From Candidatus Saccharimonadota bacterium (GTDB lineage: Bacteria > Patescibacteriota > Saccharimonadia > Saccharimonadales > Saccharimonadaceae): a stretch of 8,534 nt of DNA. This document shows positions 1 through 5,994 of this stretch, in pieces (within the stretch, counting starts at the first letter, position 1; each line of letters opens with the position of its first letter). The stretch covers positions 1 through 8,534 of the forward strand of contig JAGCSL010000034.1 in NCBI GenBank assembly GCA_017964115.1, read 5' to 3'. The position numbers and the translations under genes were made by a program. A model generated the notes under the pieces. That model was not told where the DNA came from. It was given only the letters and a program-made list of their open reading frames with translations, and did not search any database.

Positions 1-408
1 CAAAAAAACAATGCGCCAAAGCTCGCACTCGAAGTTGGCGATGCTACCGAACATCAATGGAAAGCCACCGTGCCGAATTATGTTGCCTCCGAAATCTACC
101 TCGGCCATCCACTCTCTGCACCGCCAGCCGATATTAAACTCAAACAACTTCAGCAAGACGCAAAAGCGCTCTTAACAGCGTTTTTGAAGAACCTAAGCGG
201 CCAAATTTCATCCGGCACTCAGCTCGCTTTAGCTACCCCGGCCTGGAAGCGTCCAGACGGTACTTATTCAGGGGTGAATATCCTTGACGAAATCGACAAA
301 CTGGGATATAATGCCATAAAGTATCGTTACGCGTCTTACGATAACCTCTTATATTACCGAGAGGACCAAATCGTTGCGCGTCAAATAATAGTATTAAGGA
401 AAAAGTAG
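1..408 (+). CDS. C-terminal part of a probable TRM11-like SAM-dependent RNA methyltransferase (5' truncated)
   Basis: The reading frame is open from the first base, so this is the last 135 residues of a longer protein; the ATG-free start of the frame shows that the N-terminus lies outside the window. The visible part runs from a conserved-looking EIYLG(H)P segment, through a linker with KQLQQDAKALL, to a late core strand (LALATPAWKRPDG), an ILDEIDKLGYN helix and a closing LLYYREDQIVARQIIVL motif. That ending (a tyrosine-rich strand followed by R-x-DQ-x-V-x-R-x-I) resembles the C-terminus of TRM11/UPF0020-type methyltransferases, which methylate guanine N2 in tRNA. The catalytic NPPY-type motif and the SAM-binding loop would be upstream and cannot be checked. 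The stop codon is one base before rpmA, whose ribosome binding site lies inside this gene, so the two are surely co-transcribed. Another class I methyltransferase fold is possible. Confidence 0.6.
   Translation, partial: QKNNAPKLALEVGDATEHQWKATVPNYVASEIYLGHPLSAPPADIKLKQLQQDAKALLTAFLKNLSGQISSGTQLALATPAWKRPDGTYSGVNILDEIDKLGYNAIKYRYASYDNLLYYREDQIVARQIIVLRKK
396..400 (+). promoter_or_regulatory. Ribosome binding site of rpmA
   Basis: AAGGA sits nine bases before the ATG at 410, inside the last codons of the methyltransferase gene. It fixes the rpmA start and implies translation from a shared mRNA. Confidence 0.7.
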
Positions 409-409
409 T

Positions 410-688
410 ATGTCACATGTCAAAGCTGGCGGTACCAGCAAAAACCTACACAACAATGCCGGCCAAAGACTTGGCGTCAAGCGTTTTGGTGGCCAACAAG
501 TGAAGACTGGCGAAGTTCTCGTTCGCCAAACTGGCGCTACGAAGATTGCCGGTCCTGGCACCTTCATGAGCCGCAACTTCACTATTCATGCTGCCATCGA
601 CGGTAAGGTTGTTTTCGTTAAGACCAAGAAGAATCACTTCTCTGGCAAGAGCGTGCCACGCACTCGCGTTGAAGTTCACGCTGCTTAA
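410..688 (+). CDS. rpmA: Large ribosomal subunit protein bL27
   Basis: The 92-residue product is ribosomal protein L27. In known ribosomes its N-terminal tail reaches the peptidyl-transferase centre and contacts the tRNA acceptor ends. Recognition rests on the N-terminal KAGGTSKN segment, the RLGVKRFGGQ block, the V-x-T-G-x-x-L-VRQ-x-G core and the late DGKVVF strand. The protein starts directly with MSHVKAGG, so it lacks the cleavable N-terminal extension found in Firmicutes. It diverges from typical L27 in the middle: the usual G-R-D-H-T-L-F is SRNFTIHA here, and the C-terminal tail is basic and slightly extended (KTKKNHFSGKSVPRTR). L27 is usually encoded next to L21 (rplU). Here the upstream neighbour is a methyltransferase and the downstream neighbour is convergent, so rplU is not adjacent. 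The gene ends just before a strong hairpin terminator. Confidence 0.95.
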   Translation: MSHVKAGGTSKNLHNNAGQRLGVKRFGGQQVKTGEVLVRQTGATKIAGPGTFMSRNFTIHAAIDGKVVFVKTKKNHFSGKSVPRTRVEVHAA

Positions 689-699
689 TTTAGCAATTC

Positions 700-734
700 A
701 AAAAATATCTCCGATGTAATCGGAGATATTTTTT
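700..734. terminator. Bidirectional intrinsic terminator between rpmA and the NlpC/P60 gene
   Basis: Arms 700-715 and 719-734 are perfect reverse complements over 16 bp around a three-base loop (GTA). The inner part, ATCTCCGAT, is the stable core. The outer part is six A's on the left pairing with six T's on the right, so either strand gives a hairpin followed by a U-tract. The site lies 11 bases after the rpmA stop and 8 bases beyond the stop of the convergent - strand gene, which is where a shared terminator for both would be expected. Confidence 0.92.
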
Positions 735-742
735 ATCCTTAT

Positions 743-1864
743 TTATTTATGTCGGAAAATTGCGTAACGTTTACCGTTGTTGGTCGTATTCTTATACCCA
801 GTAATGTACGATTGTTTATCCGCCATTGGAGCGCGCGATCTACTACAGTCGGGGCTGTACGACGCTGAGGCCATTACGGAGCCGAAACCAGATATCTTCC
901 CTACATACATTAGCACGTGACCTTTCCCGCGCGTGATAATTACATCACCCGGGCGAGCGTCATTATTACTCTGAACGCGGCCCGTCACGTCCATCCAATT
1001 CCCGGAACTAACAAGATAGTTATAGACTTTATCCGTAGTCGTACCCGGGAAATTAGTGTCGATTCCACTCTTTCTAATCACTAAACCAGTAAATGCTGAA
1101 CAGTCATTACCATTGCAACCGCCCCTATAGTTCCCGCTCAGAGCGCTCTCGTAAGTTGGTTTTCTATTAGTCTTAACGTTACTGAACGACGCCCAGGCAT
1201 AACTTTTAATTAGGCTTTGAAACTTATTCGTTTTTGCTACAGATATTACTGGATAAGACTTTAGATAGAGTGTTTTTGTTGTCGATGCATAACGCACATT
1301 AGACGGCTCTTTGACGGTAAATTTAATTGAGAACGTGCAAGCCTTTTTCACCGTAAACTTAGCCGTACCAGTTTGTTTAGCGATATTGTATGTTGCGGAA
1401 TTCATCGCAACACAAGATGGATTATTATTAGCCCATCCCCCACCTTTAATATTTTTTCGGTCAGTTGTAACTTTTACCGTAAAGGAATCACCAACATTAA
1501 TATTATCTTTTCTGACACCTTTGACTACAAAGGTAATTTTTGTCCGAGCCGCCGCCGCACTAAGACTGCCCGGGCCTAATTGATCTTCTTGCGCAACCTC
1601 GTCTTCAAAAACGATATCTTCGTCTTCATCCTGCTTCGTTAAGGCCTCGAGCTCTTCTTCGGTCATCTCGTCACCATCGTATTCGCCAATACTCTCATCG
1701 AAAATTGCTTCTTCCGTAGATTCATTCTCGGCAAGCAACGAATCTCCCGTAGTCTCACTTTCTTCAAATAATTTTGGTAAGTAATCTAAACTTGCGACAC
1801 CTACGCCCACTACCAGACAAATTGCCACCACTGCCGCAATTTTGCCTGCCCCAATTTTTTTCAT
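743..1864 (-). CDS. Membrane-anchored or secreted NlpC/P60-type cysteine hydrolase with acidic linker and Ig-like domain
   Basis: The 373-residue product has a short basic N-terminus and one hydrophobic segment (about 8-24), which may be a signal-anchor or signal peptide. A strongly acidic linker follows (about 34-95; 28 of 62 residues Asp/Glu), then a beta-rich Ig-like region (about 107-203), and a C-terminal NlpC/P60-like domain (about 215-373). In that domain Cys255 in NDCSAFTGLVIRKSG and His316 in GKGHVLMYVGK are placed like the catalytic Cys and His of the family, with ARPGDVI before the His strand and a following ASAS strand. Such enzymes usually cut peptide bonds in peptidoglycan stems. 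Cys151/Cys176 and Cys250/Cys340 might form disulfides outside the cell. The ATG has an AGGAG ten bases upstream. The gene stands alone behind its own candidate promoter and converges on rpmA. Substrate, self wall or host wall, cannot be told. A CHAP amidase is the main alternative. Confidence 0.75.
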   Translation of the reverse strand: MKKIGAGKIAAVVAICLVVGVGVASLDYLPKLFEESETTGDSLLAENESTEEAIFDESIGEYDGDEMTEEELEALTKQDEDEDIVFEDEVAQEDQLGPGSLSAAAARTKITFVVKGVRKDNINVGDSFTVKVTTDRKNIKGGGWANNNPSCVAMNSATYNIAKQTGTAKFTVKKACTFSIKFTVKEPSNVRYASTTKTLYLKSYPVISVAKTNKFQSLIKSYAWASFSNVKTNRKPTYESALSGNYRGGCNGNDCSAFTGLVIRKSGIDTNFPGTTTDKVYNYLVSSGNWMDVTGRVQSNNDARPGDVIITRGKGHVLMYVGKISGFGSVMASASYSPDCSRSRAPMADKQSYITGYKNTTNNGKRYAIFRHK

Positions 1865-1874
1865 TTTATGAGTG

Positions 1875-1881
1875 CTCCTCT
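1875..1881 (-). promoter_or_regulatory. Ribosome binding site of the NlpC/P60 gene
   Basis: AGAGGAG on the - strand, ten bases before the ATG at 1864. It is one of the strongest Shine-Dalgarno sites in the window and supports this start. Confidence 0.7.
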
Positions 1882-1901
1882 ATTTGTATACACTTACTTA
1901 T

Positions 1902-1910
1902 ATTCTAGCA
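1902..1910 (-). promoter_or_regulatory. Candidate extended -10 promoter of the NlpC/P60 gene
   Basis: On the - strand the sequence reads TGCTAGAAT, an extended -10 element with one mismatch to TATAAT. Transcription would begin about seven bases downstream and give a leader of roughly 30 bases holding the AGGAG site. An alternative reading uses TATAAG (1897-1902) with a weak TTGCTT -35 (1919-1924) at 16-bp spacing. The site lies in the 81-bp gap behind the GDPD fusion gene; no hairpin terminator is visible in that gap. Confidence 0.5.
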
Positions 1911-1945
1911 AAAAGCTTAAGCAAAATACAGAACACTACTAGCTA

Positions 1946-3625
1946 CTAGTTAGCGCTAACATCGTTAGTCATCATATACTTCGCATTATAAGGCGCTGCA
2001 TTATATTTTGAAATGTTGCTCTTAGAGAACGAACCCCAAGTGAAAATCCCTAGATCAAAACCAGCTTTCTTAATCTTCTTCATGGCATCATCCTTCCCCA
2101 ATTGCACATTCACTGCCGACATACCAAGACCCTTTAAAGTTGAAGCTTTCGAGGAGTATCCAGCGGCACTCATATTCAGCATATGGCAACCCATGTAGTG
2201 TAATTTCTTGCCAACCGTAGAGTTCATTGATTTCATCGTACTTATTACACCTTCGGCGTTTCCGTTATAATCATATAGCTGCACGAATACTCTTTCACTT
2301 ATTTCATTTTTCTTTATATATTTCGCTACGGCATCTCTTCTCGATGAAGTAATATGGTCCAAAATCACCACCATTCCATATTGTTTCGCTACACTCATTG
2401 TCTTATCGAGCGTCGCACTACTTTTACTAAAGTATTTTTTATCATGTGCGCAGTATATGGTACCACCGCTAATATATACATCGCATTCAACGGCATAGTA
2501 TTTCTTTTTACCAGCCTCAATTACTTTATTTATGTTTCCATTATTTGCCGCATGCATCACCGCTAATGCCGAACCAATCTTATGACGCGATTTAGTATTG
2601 CCTATGTCGCCGCCCGAACTGTTATCGTTATCAGACTTGCCACCACCCGGATTACTACTCGACCCTTTTTCCGTAACTGTAACTGTTATAGTTCCAATTT
2701 TTCCGTTGCTAGTTTTTGCTGTTATCTTCGTTGCCCCAACCTTCTTCGCCGTCAGGCGGCCTTTTCCGTCAATCGTCGCAACATCGCTCTTATCGCTCGA
2801 CCACGTTACGCTCTTATCCTTGGCATTATTGGGGCTTACTGTCGCACGTAGAGTCCTTGAACTGCCAACCGCTATAGTTATATCACCTCCAGCAATCGTT
2901 ACACTCTCGGGCTCAATTGGTTTTACGACCTTCAAGATCTCAGCCGCAAACTTGCCATTTCCAGCCGTCGCCCGTATCTCCGTCGAACCTTCCGCGATAG
3001 CCTTTATATTACCTTTTTCATCGATCGTGGCCACGCTAGGTCTACTCGAGCTAAAGCTGATCGTTTTATCTTTTGCATAATCCGGAATCAGCTTCGCTTT
3101 CGCTTTTCCCGTTTCGCCAATTACCATCGTTAAGCTAGGCAGAGTTAACCTAACACCTTTTACGGCCACACGCTCTTCTTCGCTTTCACCACCGCCGCCA
3201 CCTCCAGTTTCAGCATGCGTACCACCACCTTCTGGCGCCTTTCCGTTCAGAGCCCCAATCACAAACTCAGTAATCGCAAAAGCTGCCAAAGTTACTATTA
3301 AGCCAATAACAGCATACATAATAGTACTTTTGGCACTTTTAATTTTTGCCGCATCGCCAGTTGAGGTCATATACTTAATGCCGCCAATCACAATAACAAT
3401 CACGGATATAATACCAATCCAAAGAAAAATGGTTTCCAAAACACTCTTTATCTTAGTTTGAAGCGCCGTCTCCTCGTCGCTATCAGGAGTGCCACAAATT
3501 AAAGGATCATTCTCGCCGGCAATCGTACAGGCATCATCCGCATAGCAAATCGACGCCGCCCAAAAAGCAGCTACAAACAGAATACAGGCCAAAAATATAC
3601 CCACTCTACCTATAAAGCGCCCCAA
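1946..3625 (-). CDS. Secreted fusion: TrbC/VirB2 pilin-like helices, two BIG2 Ig-like domains and a GDPD-like phosphodiesterase domain
   Basis: The 559-residue product reads, in order: a signal peptide (1-29, likely cut after CYA); a two-helix module like TrbC/VirB2 pilins (about 64-83 and 103-125, joined by a GIKYMTSTGD-x-x-K loop); a Gly-rich linker (133-148); two bacterial Ig-like BIG2 domains (about 154-235 and 238-318, each with a W/F-S-S-x-x-x-x-VATID-x-KG core); a Ser/Gly/Asn linker; and a TIM-barrel domain (about 348-559). The last resembles glycerophosphodiester phosphodiesterases: His358, the pair Glu380/Asp382 in AVECDVY, His394 in YCAHD, an ILDHI strand, an IFTWG strand and a final MMTNDV. 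If active, it would split phosphodiesters such as glycerophosphodiesters or teichoic-acid-like polymers outside the membrane, tethered by the helices. The start is TTG: a stop codon lies immediately upstream in frame, AGAAAGGG is five bases before it, and starting at the later GTG (residue 8) would remove the basic n-region. The catalytic assignment is by motif only. Confidence 0.8.
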   Translation of the reverse strand: MGRFIGRVGIFLACILFVAAFWAASICYADDACTIAGENDPLICGTPDSDEETALQTKIKSVLETIFLWIGIISVIVIVIGGIKYMTSTGDAAKIKSAKSTIMYAVIGLIVTLAAFAITEFVIGALNGKAPEGGGTHAETGGGGGGESEEERVAVKGVRLTLPSLTMVIGETGKAKAKLIPDYAKDKTISFSSSRPSVATIDEKGNIKAIAEGSTEIRATAGNGKFAAEILKVVKPIEPESVTIAGGDITIAVGSSRTLRATVSPNNAKDKSVTWSSDKSDVATIDGKGRLTAKKVGATKITAKTSNGKIGTITVTVTEKGSSSNPGGGKSDNDNSSGGDIGNTKSRHKIGSALAVMHAANNGNINKVIEAGKKKYYAVECDVYISGGTIYCAHDKKYFSKSSATLDKTMSVAKQYGMVVILDHITSSRRDAVAKYIKKNEISERVFVQLYDYNGNAEGVISTMKSMNSTVGKKLHYMGCHMLNMSAAGYSSKASTLKGLGMSAVNVQLGKDDAMKKIKKAGFDLGIFTWGSFSKSNISKYNAAPYNAKYMMTNDVSAN

Positions 3626-3630
3626 TTAAA

Positions 3631-3638
3631 CCCTTTCT
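3631..3638 (-). promoter_or_regulatory. Ribosome binding site fixing the TTG start of the GDPD fusion
   Basis: AGAAAGGG on the - strand, five bases before the TTG at 3625. The only nearby alternative, a GTG at 3602-3604, has just a weak TAGGTAGA in front of it. Confidence 0.6.
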
Positions 3639-3657
3639 TTTAAAGAATCTTATTCTT

Positions 3658-3666
3658 ATTATATCA
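3658..3666 (-). promoter_or_regulatory. Candidate extended -10 promoter of the GDPD fusion gene
   Basis: TGATATAAT on the - strand is a perfect TGnTATAAT extended -10. It lies in the 63-bp gap between the holA stop and the TTG start, about 32 bases before the start codon, leaving room for a leader of roughly 25 bases with its Shine-Dalgarno site. No good -35 is seen at 16-18 bp. It suggests the surface gene is transcribed separately from the mutM-holA pair. Confidence 0.6.
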
Positions 3667-3688
3667 AATGAGCATTAGCTTTTTTCGT

Positions 3689-4300
3689 CTAACCCTGGGC
3701 TATCTTCAACAAAGCAATCTTTACAATATTCCACCCATCGACATCCGCACTCTTCATATCTAAATCCGCCTTGGCTAATATTTTTATCGCCCGCGTGGCC
3801 TTCGAGCTCCCCATCTCCAACTTCTTTGTAGCCTGCGAAACGAACGCCCCCATCGTCATATACGGATCATTGTCCGTCTCTAGTTGCGCGCACATTTTAA
3901 TCGCTTTCGCGCCTCGTCCTGCAAATGCCTCATCGAATACTTTAAATGCCAAAAAATGATCAACCGTTTCCTCAATCTTAAATTCTTTCAATTCAACGTT
4001 TTTCATTTTTGAAATTGTTTTATAAACCACCGACCGCTTGTCGAGCGTCGATGGCCAAATAATCATCTCATGTGTCGTATCTAAATAATCCGGCAACACT
4101 TCCCAACATTCTTTATTCTCATTTAGCCCCTTCAGTAGAATCTTCCGAGTCTCACCGAACAATGACGTTCCGCGAAAAATCGAATCCATATCTGCCCGTG
4201 TAATGCCATCCGCCTCTATAACTTCGTAATCTTTTCCTAAGATTTTATCAATCGCCACTTGCGTCTTCCGCCGGTCGTTGCCATAAAAAATCTTTATCAT
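3689..4300 (-). CDS. holA: Short DNA polymerase III delta subunit-like protein
   Basis: The 203-residue product resembles the delta subunit of the clamp loader, which opens the beta sliding clamp during replication. Supporting segments are the N-terminal strand MIKIFYGNDR, SLFGETRKILLKGL (about 46-59; compare the family's LFG-x-x-R-hydrophobic motif), TLDKRSVVYKTI (85-96) and a C-terminal A-DLDMKSADVDG-W (178-190), like the family's aDxxlK ending. The protein is much shorter than usual (about 330-340 residues). The region between the domain I-like part and the C-terminal helices seems missing. The start is set at the ATG at 4300, which overlaps the mutM TGA as ATGA and has AAGGGG eight bases upstream. 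A GTG at 4309 would add three residues but sits directly against that site. Coupling to mutM is likely. It could be a delta-like paralogue if a full-length holA exists elsewhere. Confidence 0.72.
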   Translation of the reverse strand: MIKIFYGNDRRKTQVAIDKILGKDYEVIEADGITRADMDSIFRGTSLFGETRKILLKGLNENKECWEVLPDYLDTTHEMIIWPSTLDKRSVVYKTISKMKNVELKEFKIEETVDHFLAFKVFDEAFAGRGAKAIKMCAQLETDNDPYMTMGAFVSQATKKLEMGSSKATRAIKILAKADLDMKSADVDGWNIVKIALLKIAQG

Positions 4301-5145
4301 TTCTGGCACCCCTTACAATAATGCGTACCGCGTCCTGCCGCACGCGTTTTTTCAATCATCGCCCCACAACGTCGACATTCCAGTCCTTCGCGTCGAAAGA
4401 CCTGCGCAAACTTCTCCAGATAACTGCCTTTTGTTCCATCAGCACGTACATAATCCTTCATCGTTGAACCGCCACTATCAATCGATGCCTGCATAACCTT
4501 ACATAGACCTTCAAGCAATAAATCAGCTTCTTCTTTATCCAGGCTATCACAGCGTCGCCAAGGCAATATCCTCGCATAAAAACATCCTTCATCGGCATAA
4601 ATATTACCGACACCCGCAATATTACTTTGATCTAAAATCACAGCTTTAATCGGCGCAGCTTTATGCCTTTGCAACATATTCCAGAAATCATCCTCCGACA
4701 TATTCCACGGTTCAGGCCCCAATTTGCTTAAGAATTTGTCTTCCTTCAAACCCAGTTCATCCATTACGGCAATAAAACCGAATTTTCGCTGATCGTTAAA
4801 ATACAAGTGTGTTCCATCGTCGAAATCGAAATAAACCCGCGTATGGCGTCCTGGCATTTGTTCCGTAAAGCCACCATCGGGATGTCCAGCCGCAAATTTT
4901 TCACCACCCTCAAAAATCATCTGCCCCGTCATGCGCAAATGAACCATCATCCACATGTCGTTGGACAAATTAATTAATAAAGCCTTACCGCGTCGATCTA
5001 TCTTCTTAATCTTTTGATTAACTACAAGCTTTTTATCGCCACGGAAACTCTTATCACATAAAATAGTTACATTTTTTATTCGTTTATGCAAAATAAATTT
5101 ATCAAGCCCACGCCGAATCGTCTCAACTTCAGGTAGTTCTGGCAT
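4297..5145 (-). CDS. mutM: Formamidopyrimidine-DNA glycosylase (Fpg/MutM)
   Basis: The 282-residue product is a bifunctional glycosylase/AP lyase that removes 8-oxoguanine and formamidopyrimidines from DNA in base-excision repair. The N-terminus is the diagnostic MPELPEVETI; after Met removal Pro2 is the nucleophile and Glu3 the general acid. Lys54 in RRGKALL, HLRMTG (Met72) and DQRKFGF (Arg120, Phe122) match the DNA-binding and base-flipping residues. AGVGNIYADE (177-186) is the helix-two-turn-helix signature. A C-terminal zinc finger has Cys257, Cys260, Cys277 and Cys280 with Arg272 before the third Cys. Every key residue is present, so it should be active. A stretch of about 20 residues (79-100, Gly/His-rich) between HLRMTG and the next strand looks longer than in E. 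coli. The start is three bases after the CPBP stop, has no Shine-Dalgarno site and is preceded by a perfect extended -10. Confidence 0.96.
   Translation of the reverse strand: MPELPEVETIRRGLDKFILHKRIKNVTILCDKSFRGDKKLVVNQKIKKIDRRGKALLINLSNDMWMMVHLRMTGQMIFEGGEKFAAGHPDGGFTEQMPGRHTRVYFDFDDGTHLYFNDQRKFGFIAVMDELGLKEDKFLSKLGPEPWNMSEDDFWNMLQRHKAAPIKAVILDQSNIAGVGNIYADEGCFYARILPWRRCDSLDKEEADLLLEGLCKVMQASIDSGGSTMKDYVRADGTKGSYLEKFAQVFRREGLECRRCGAMIEKTRAAGRGTHYCKGCQK
4309..4314 (-). promoter_or_regulatory. Ribosome binding site of holA inside the end of mutM
   Basis: AAGGGG on the - strand, eight bases before the ATG at 4300. It lies within the last mutM codons and overlaps the alternative GTG at 4309, which argues for the ATG and for translational coupling through the ATGA overlap. 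Confidence 0.65.
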
Positions 5146-5148
5146 ATT

Positions 5149-5994
5149 CTATATTATAGCAAGAAATGGCAACAGTGCTGGAACCGCCGAAGCGCCAATT
5201 GTTGCCCCCACAATCGGATTCACATACAAGAAATAATATGCAATTCCATTTCGAACCATATGCATTAGGATACCCGCATAAATCGTGCCGGTCAACTCAC
5301 GAGCAATACACATGAATACGCTCATAACGCTCACTACGATCGCGACATTCCATTGGCCATGTAATGCCCCAAACAATACCGAAACAAGAATAATTGCTGG
5401 CACTGCGCTTATTTTTGTGCGCAATCTTCCATACAGGAAACCGCGGAATAGTAGCTCTTCTGTAATTGGCGCCACTACAACTAGCGCAATAAAGGTGACA
5501 ATTCGGTCTAAATGCGTATAAAGCGAATTAAACCCAATGTCCTGCGTTTGATTCCAATCCACTCCTGGCACAACTTTTTGCAAAATAAGCAGTATAAATG
5601 CCGCGACAATCGTCGATACGATGTAGCCAATTGGCGACAACAAGATATCCGTCCAAGTTGGCCACCCCTTCAACCCAAGGCTATCGCGATTAACTATCTT
5701 TTTGAATACCTTCTTCGATACGAGGCACACAATAACAAAAGCTAGTATGTTTGCAATCGCCATACAGACAGTCTGCGCCACAATCAAATTCGGAACCCAT
5801 TTGAAAGTATCGATTAGCCATTGCGTAAAACTAAAGACTACTAGTTGAGATAGATAGAAAACCGCCCCTGCCCAAACAGTCAACAATAAGGCCCAAGCAA
5901 TAATAATTTTTTTATTGTAGCTACGATCCTTCTTGGCACGCTTACGCATCGCGTCCATCTTTTTATCCAGCCAGTTTTTCTTCTTCTCCACCAT
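5149..5994 (-). CDS. CPBP-family intramembrane metalloprotease (CAAX protease-like)
   Basis: The 281-residue product has a very basic cytoplasmic N-terminus (residues 1-29) and several hydrophobic helices (roughly 30-50, 68-92, 118-139, 165-177, 198-211, 216-230, 236-257 and a hydrophobic C-terminus). The ABI/CPBP motifs are intact: EE-x-x-x-R (Glu179, Glu180, Arg184) in ITEELLFRGFLYG, FGALHG with His212, and HMVRN with His245 and Asn249. Family members cleave substrates within the membrane or act in bacteriocin self-immunity and protein maturation; the substrate here is unknown. The start codon overlaps the rseP stop by one base (TAATG), and TGAGG lies eight bases upstream, so translation is probably coupled to rseP. 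Sharing an operon with a second intramembrane protease suggests a joint role in membrane protein turnover, which is inference. The family call is secure; a specific CAAX prenyl-protease function is not implied. Confidence 0.9.
   Translation of the reverse strand: MVEKKKNWLDKKMDAMRKRAKKDRSYNKKIIIAWALLLTVWAGAVFYLSQLVVFSFTQWLIDTFKWVPNLIVAQTVCMAIANILAFVIVCLVSKKVFKKIVNRDSLGLKGWPTWTDILLSPIGYIVSTIVAAFILLILQKVVPGVDWNQTQDIGFNSLYTHLDRIVTFIALVVVAPITEELLFRGFLYGRLRTKISAVPAIILVSVLFGALHGQWNVAIVVSVMSVFMCIARELTGTIYAGILMHMVRNGIAYYFLYVNPIVGATIGASAVPALLPFLAII
5153..5161 (-). promoter_or_regulatory. Candidate leaderless extended -10 promoter of mutM
   Basis: TGCTATAAT on the - strand matches TGnTATAAT perfectly and overlaps the last codons and stop of the CPBP gene. 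Seven bases separate its last T from the mutM ATG, so the expected transcription start coincides with the A of the start codon. No -35 is visible at 17 bp. The lack of a Shine-Dalgarno site before mutM fits a leaderless mRNA. Confidence 0.55.

Noticed and set aside
1949..1960. Perfect 12-bp palindrome GTTAGCGCTAAC at the end of the GDPD fusion gene, considered as an operator or terminator
   Set aside because: It has no loop and no T-tract, lies within the last codons of the gene and occurs only once, so it may be chance.
2598..3080. A 160-codon open frame on the + strand opposite the GDPD fusion gene
   Set aside because: It lies wholly antisense to well-supported BIG2 coding sequence, has no ribosome binding site and its product is low-complexity hydrophobic, as expected from an antisense frame.
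1946..3625. The TrbC/VirB2-like module as evidence of a conjugative element or type IV secretion operon
   Set aside because: No other secretion or conjugation genes lie nearby and the neighbours are housekeeping genes. The two-helix module more likely serves as an anchor here.
4298..4309. GTG at 4309 as the holA start
   Set aside because: It adds only three residues and overlaps the likely Shine-Dalgarno site; the ATG at 4300 has correct spacing and an ATGA overlap with mutM.
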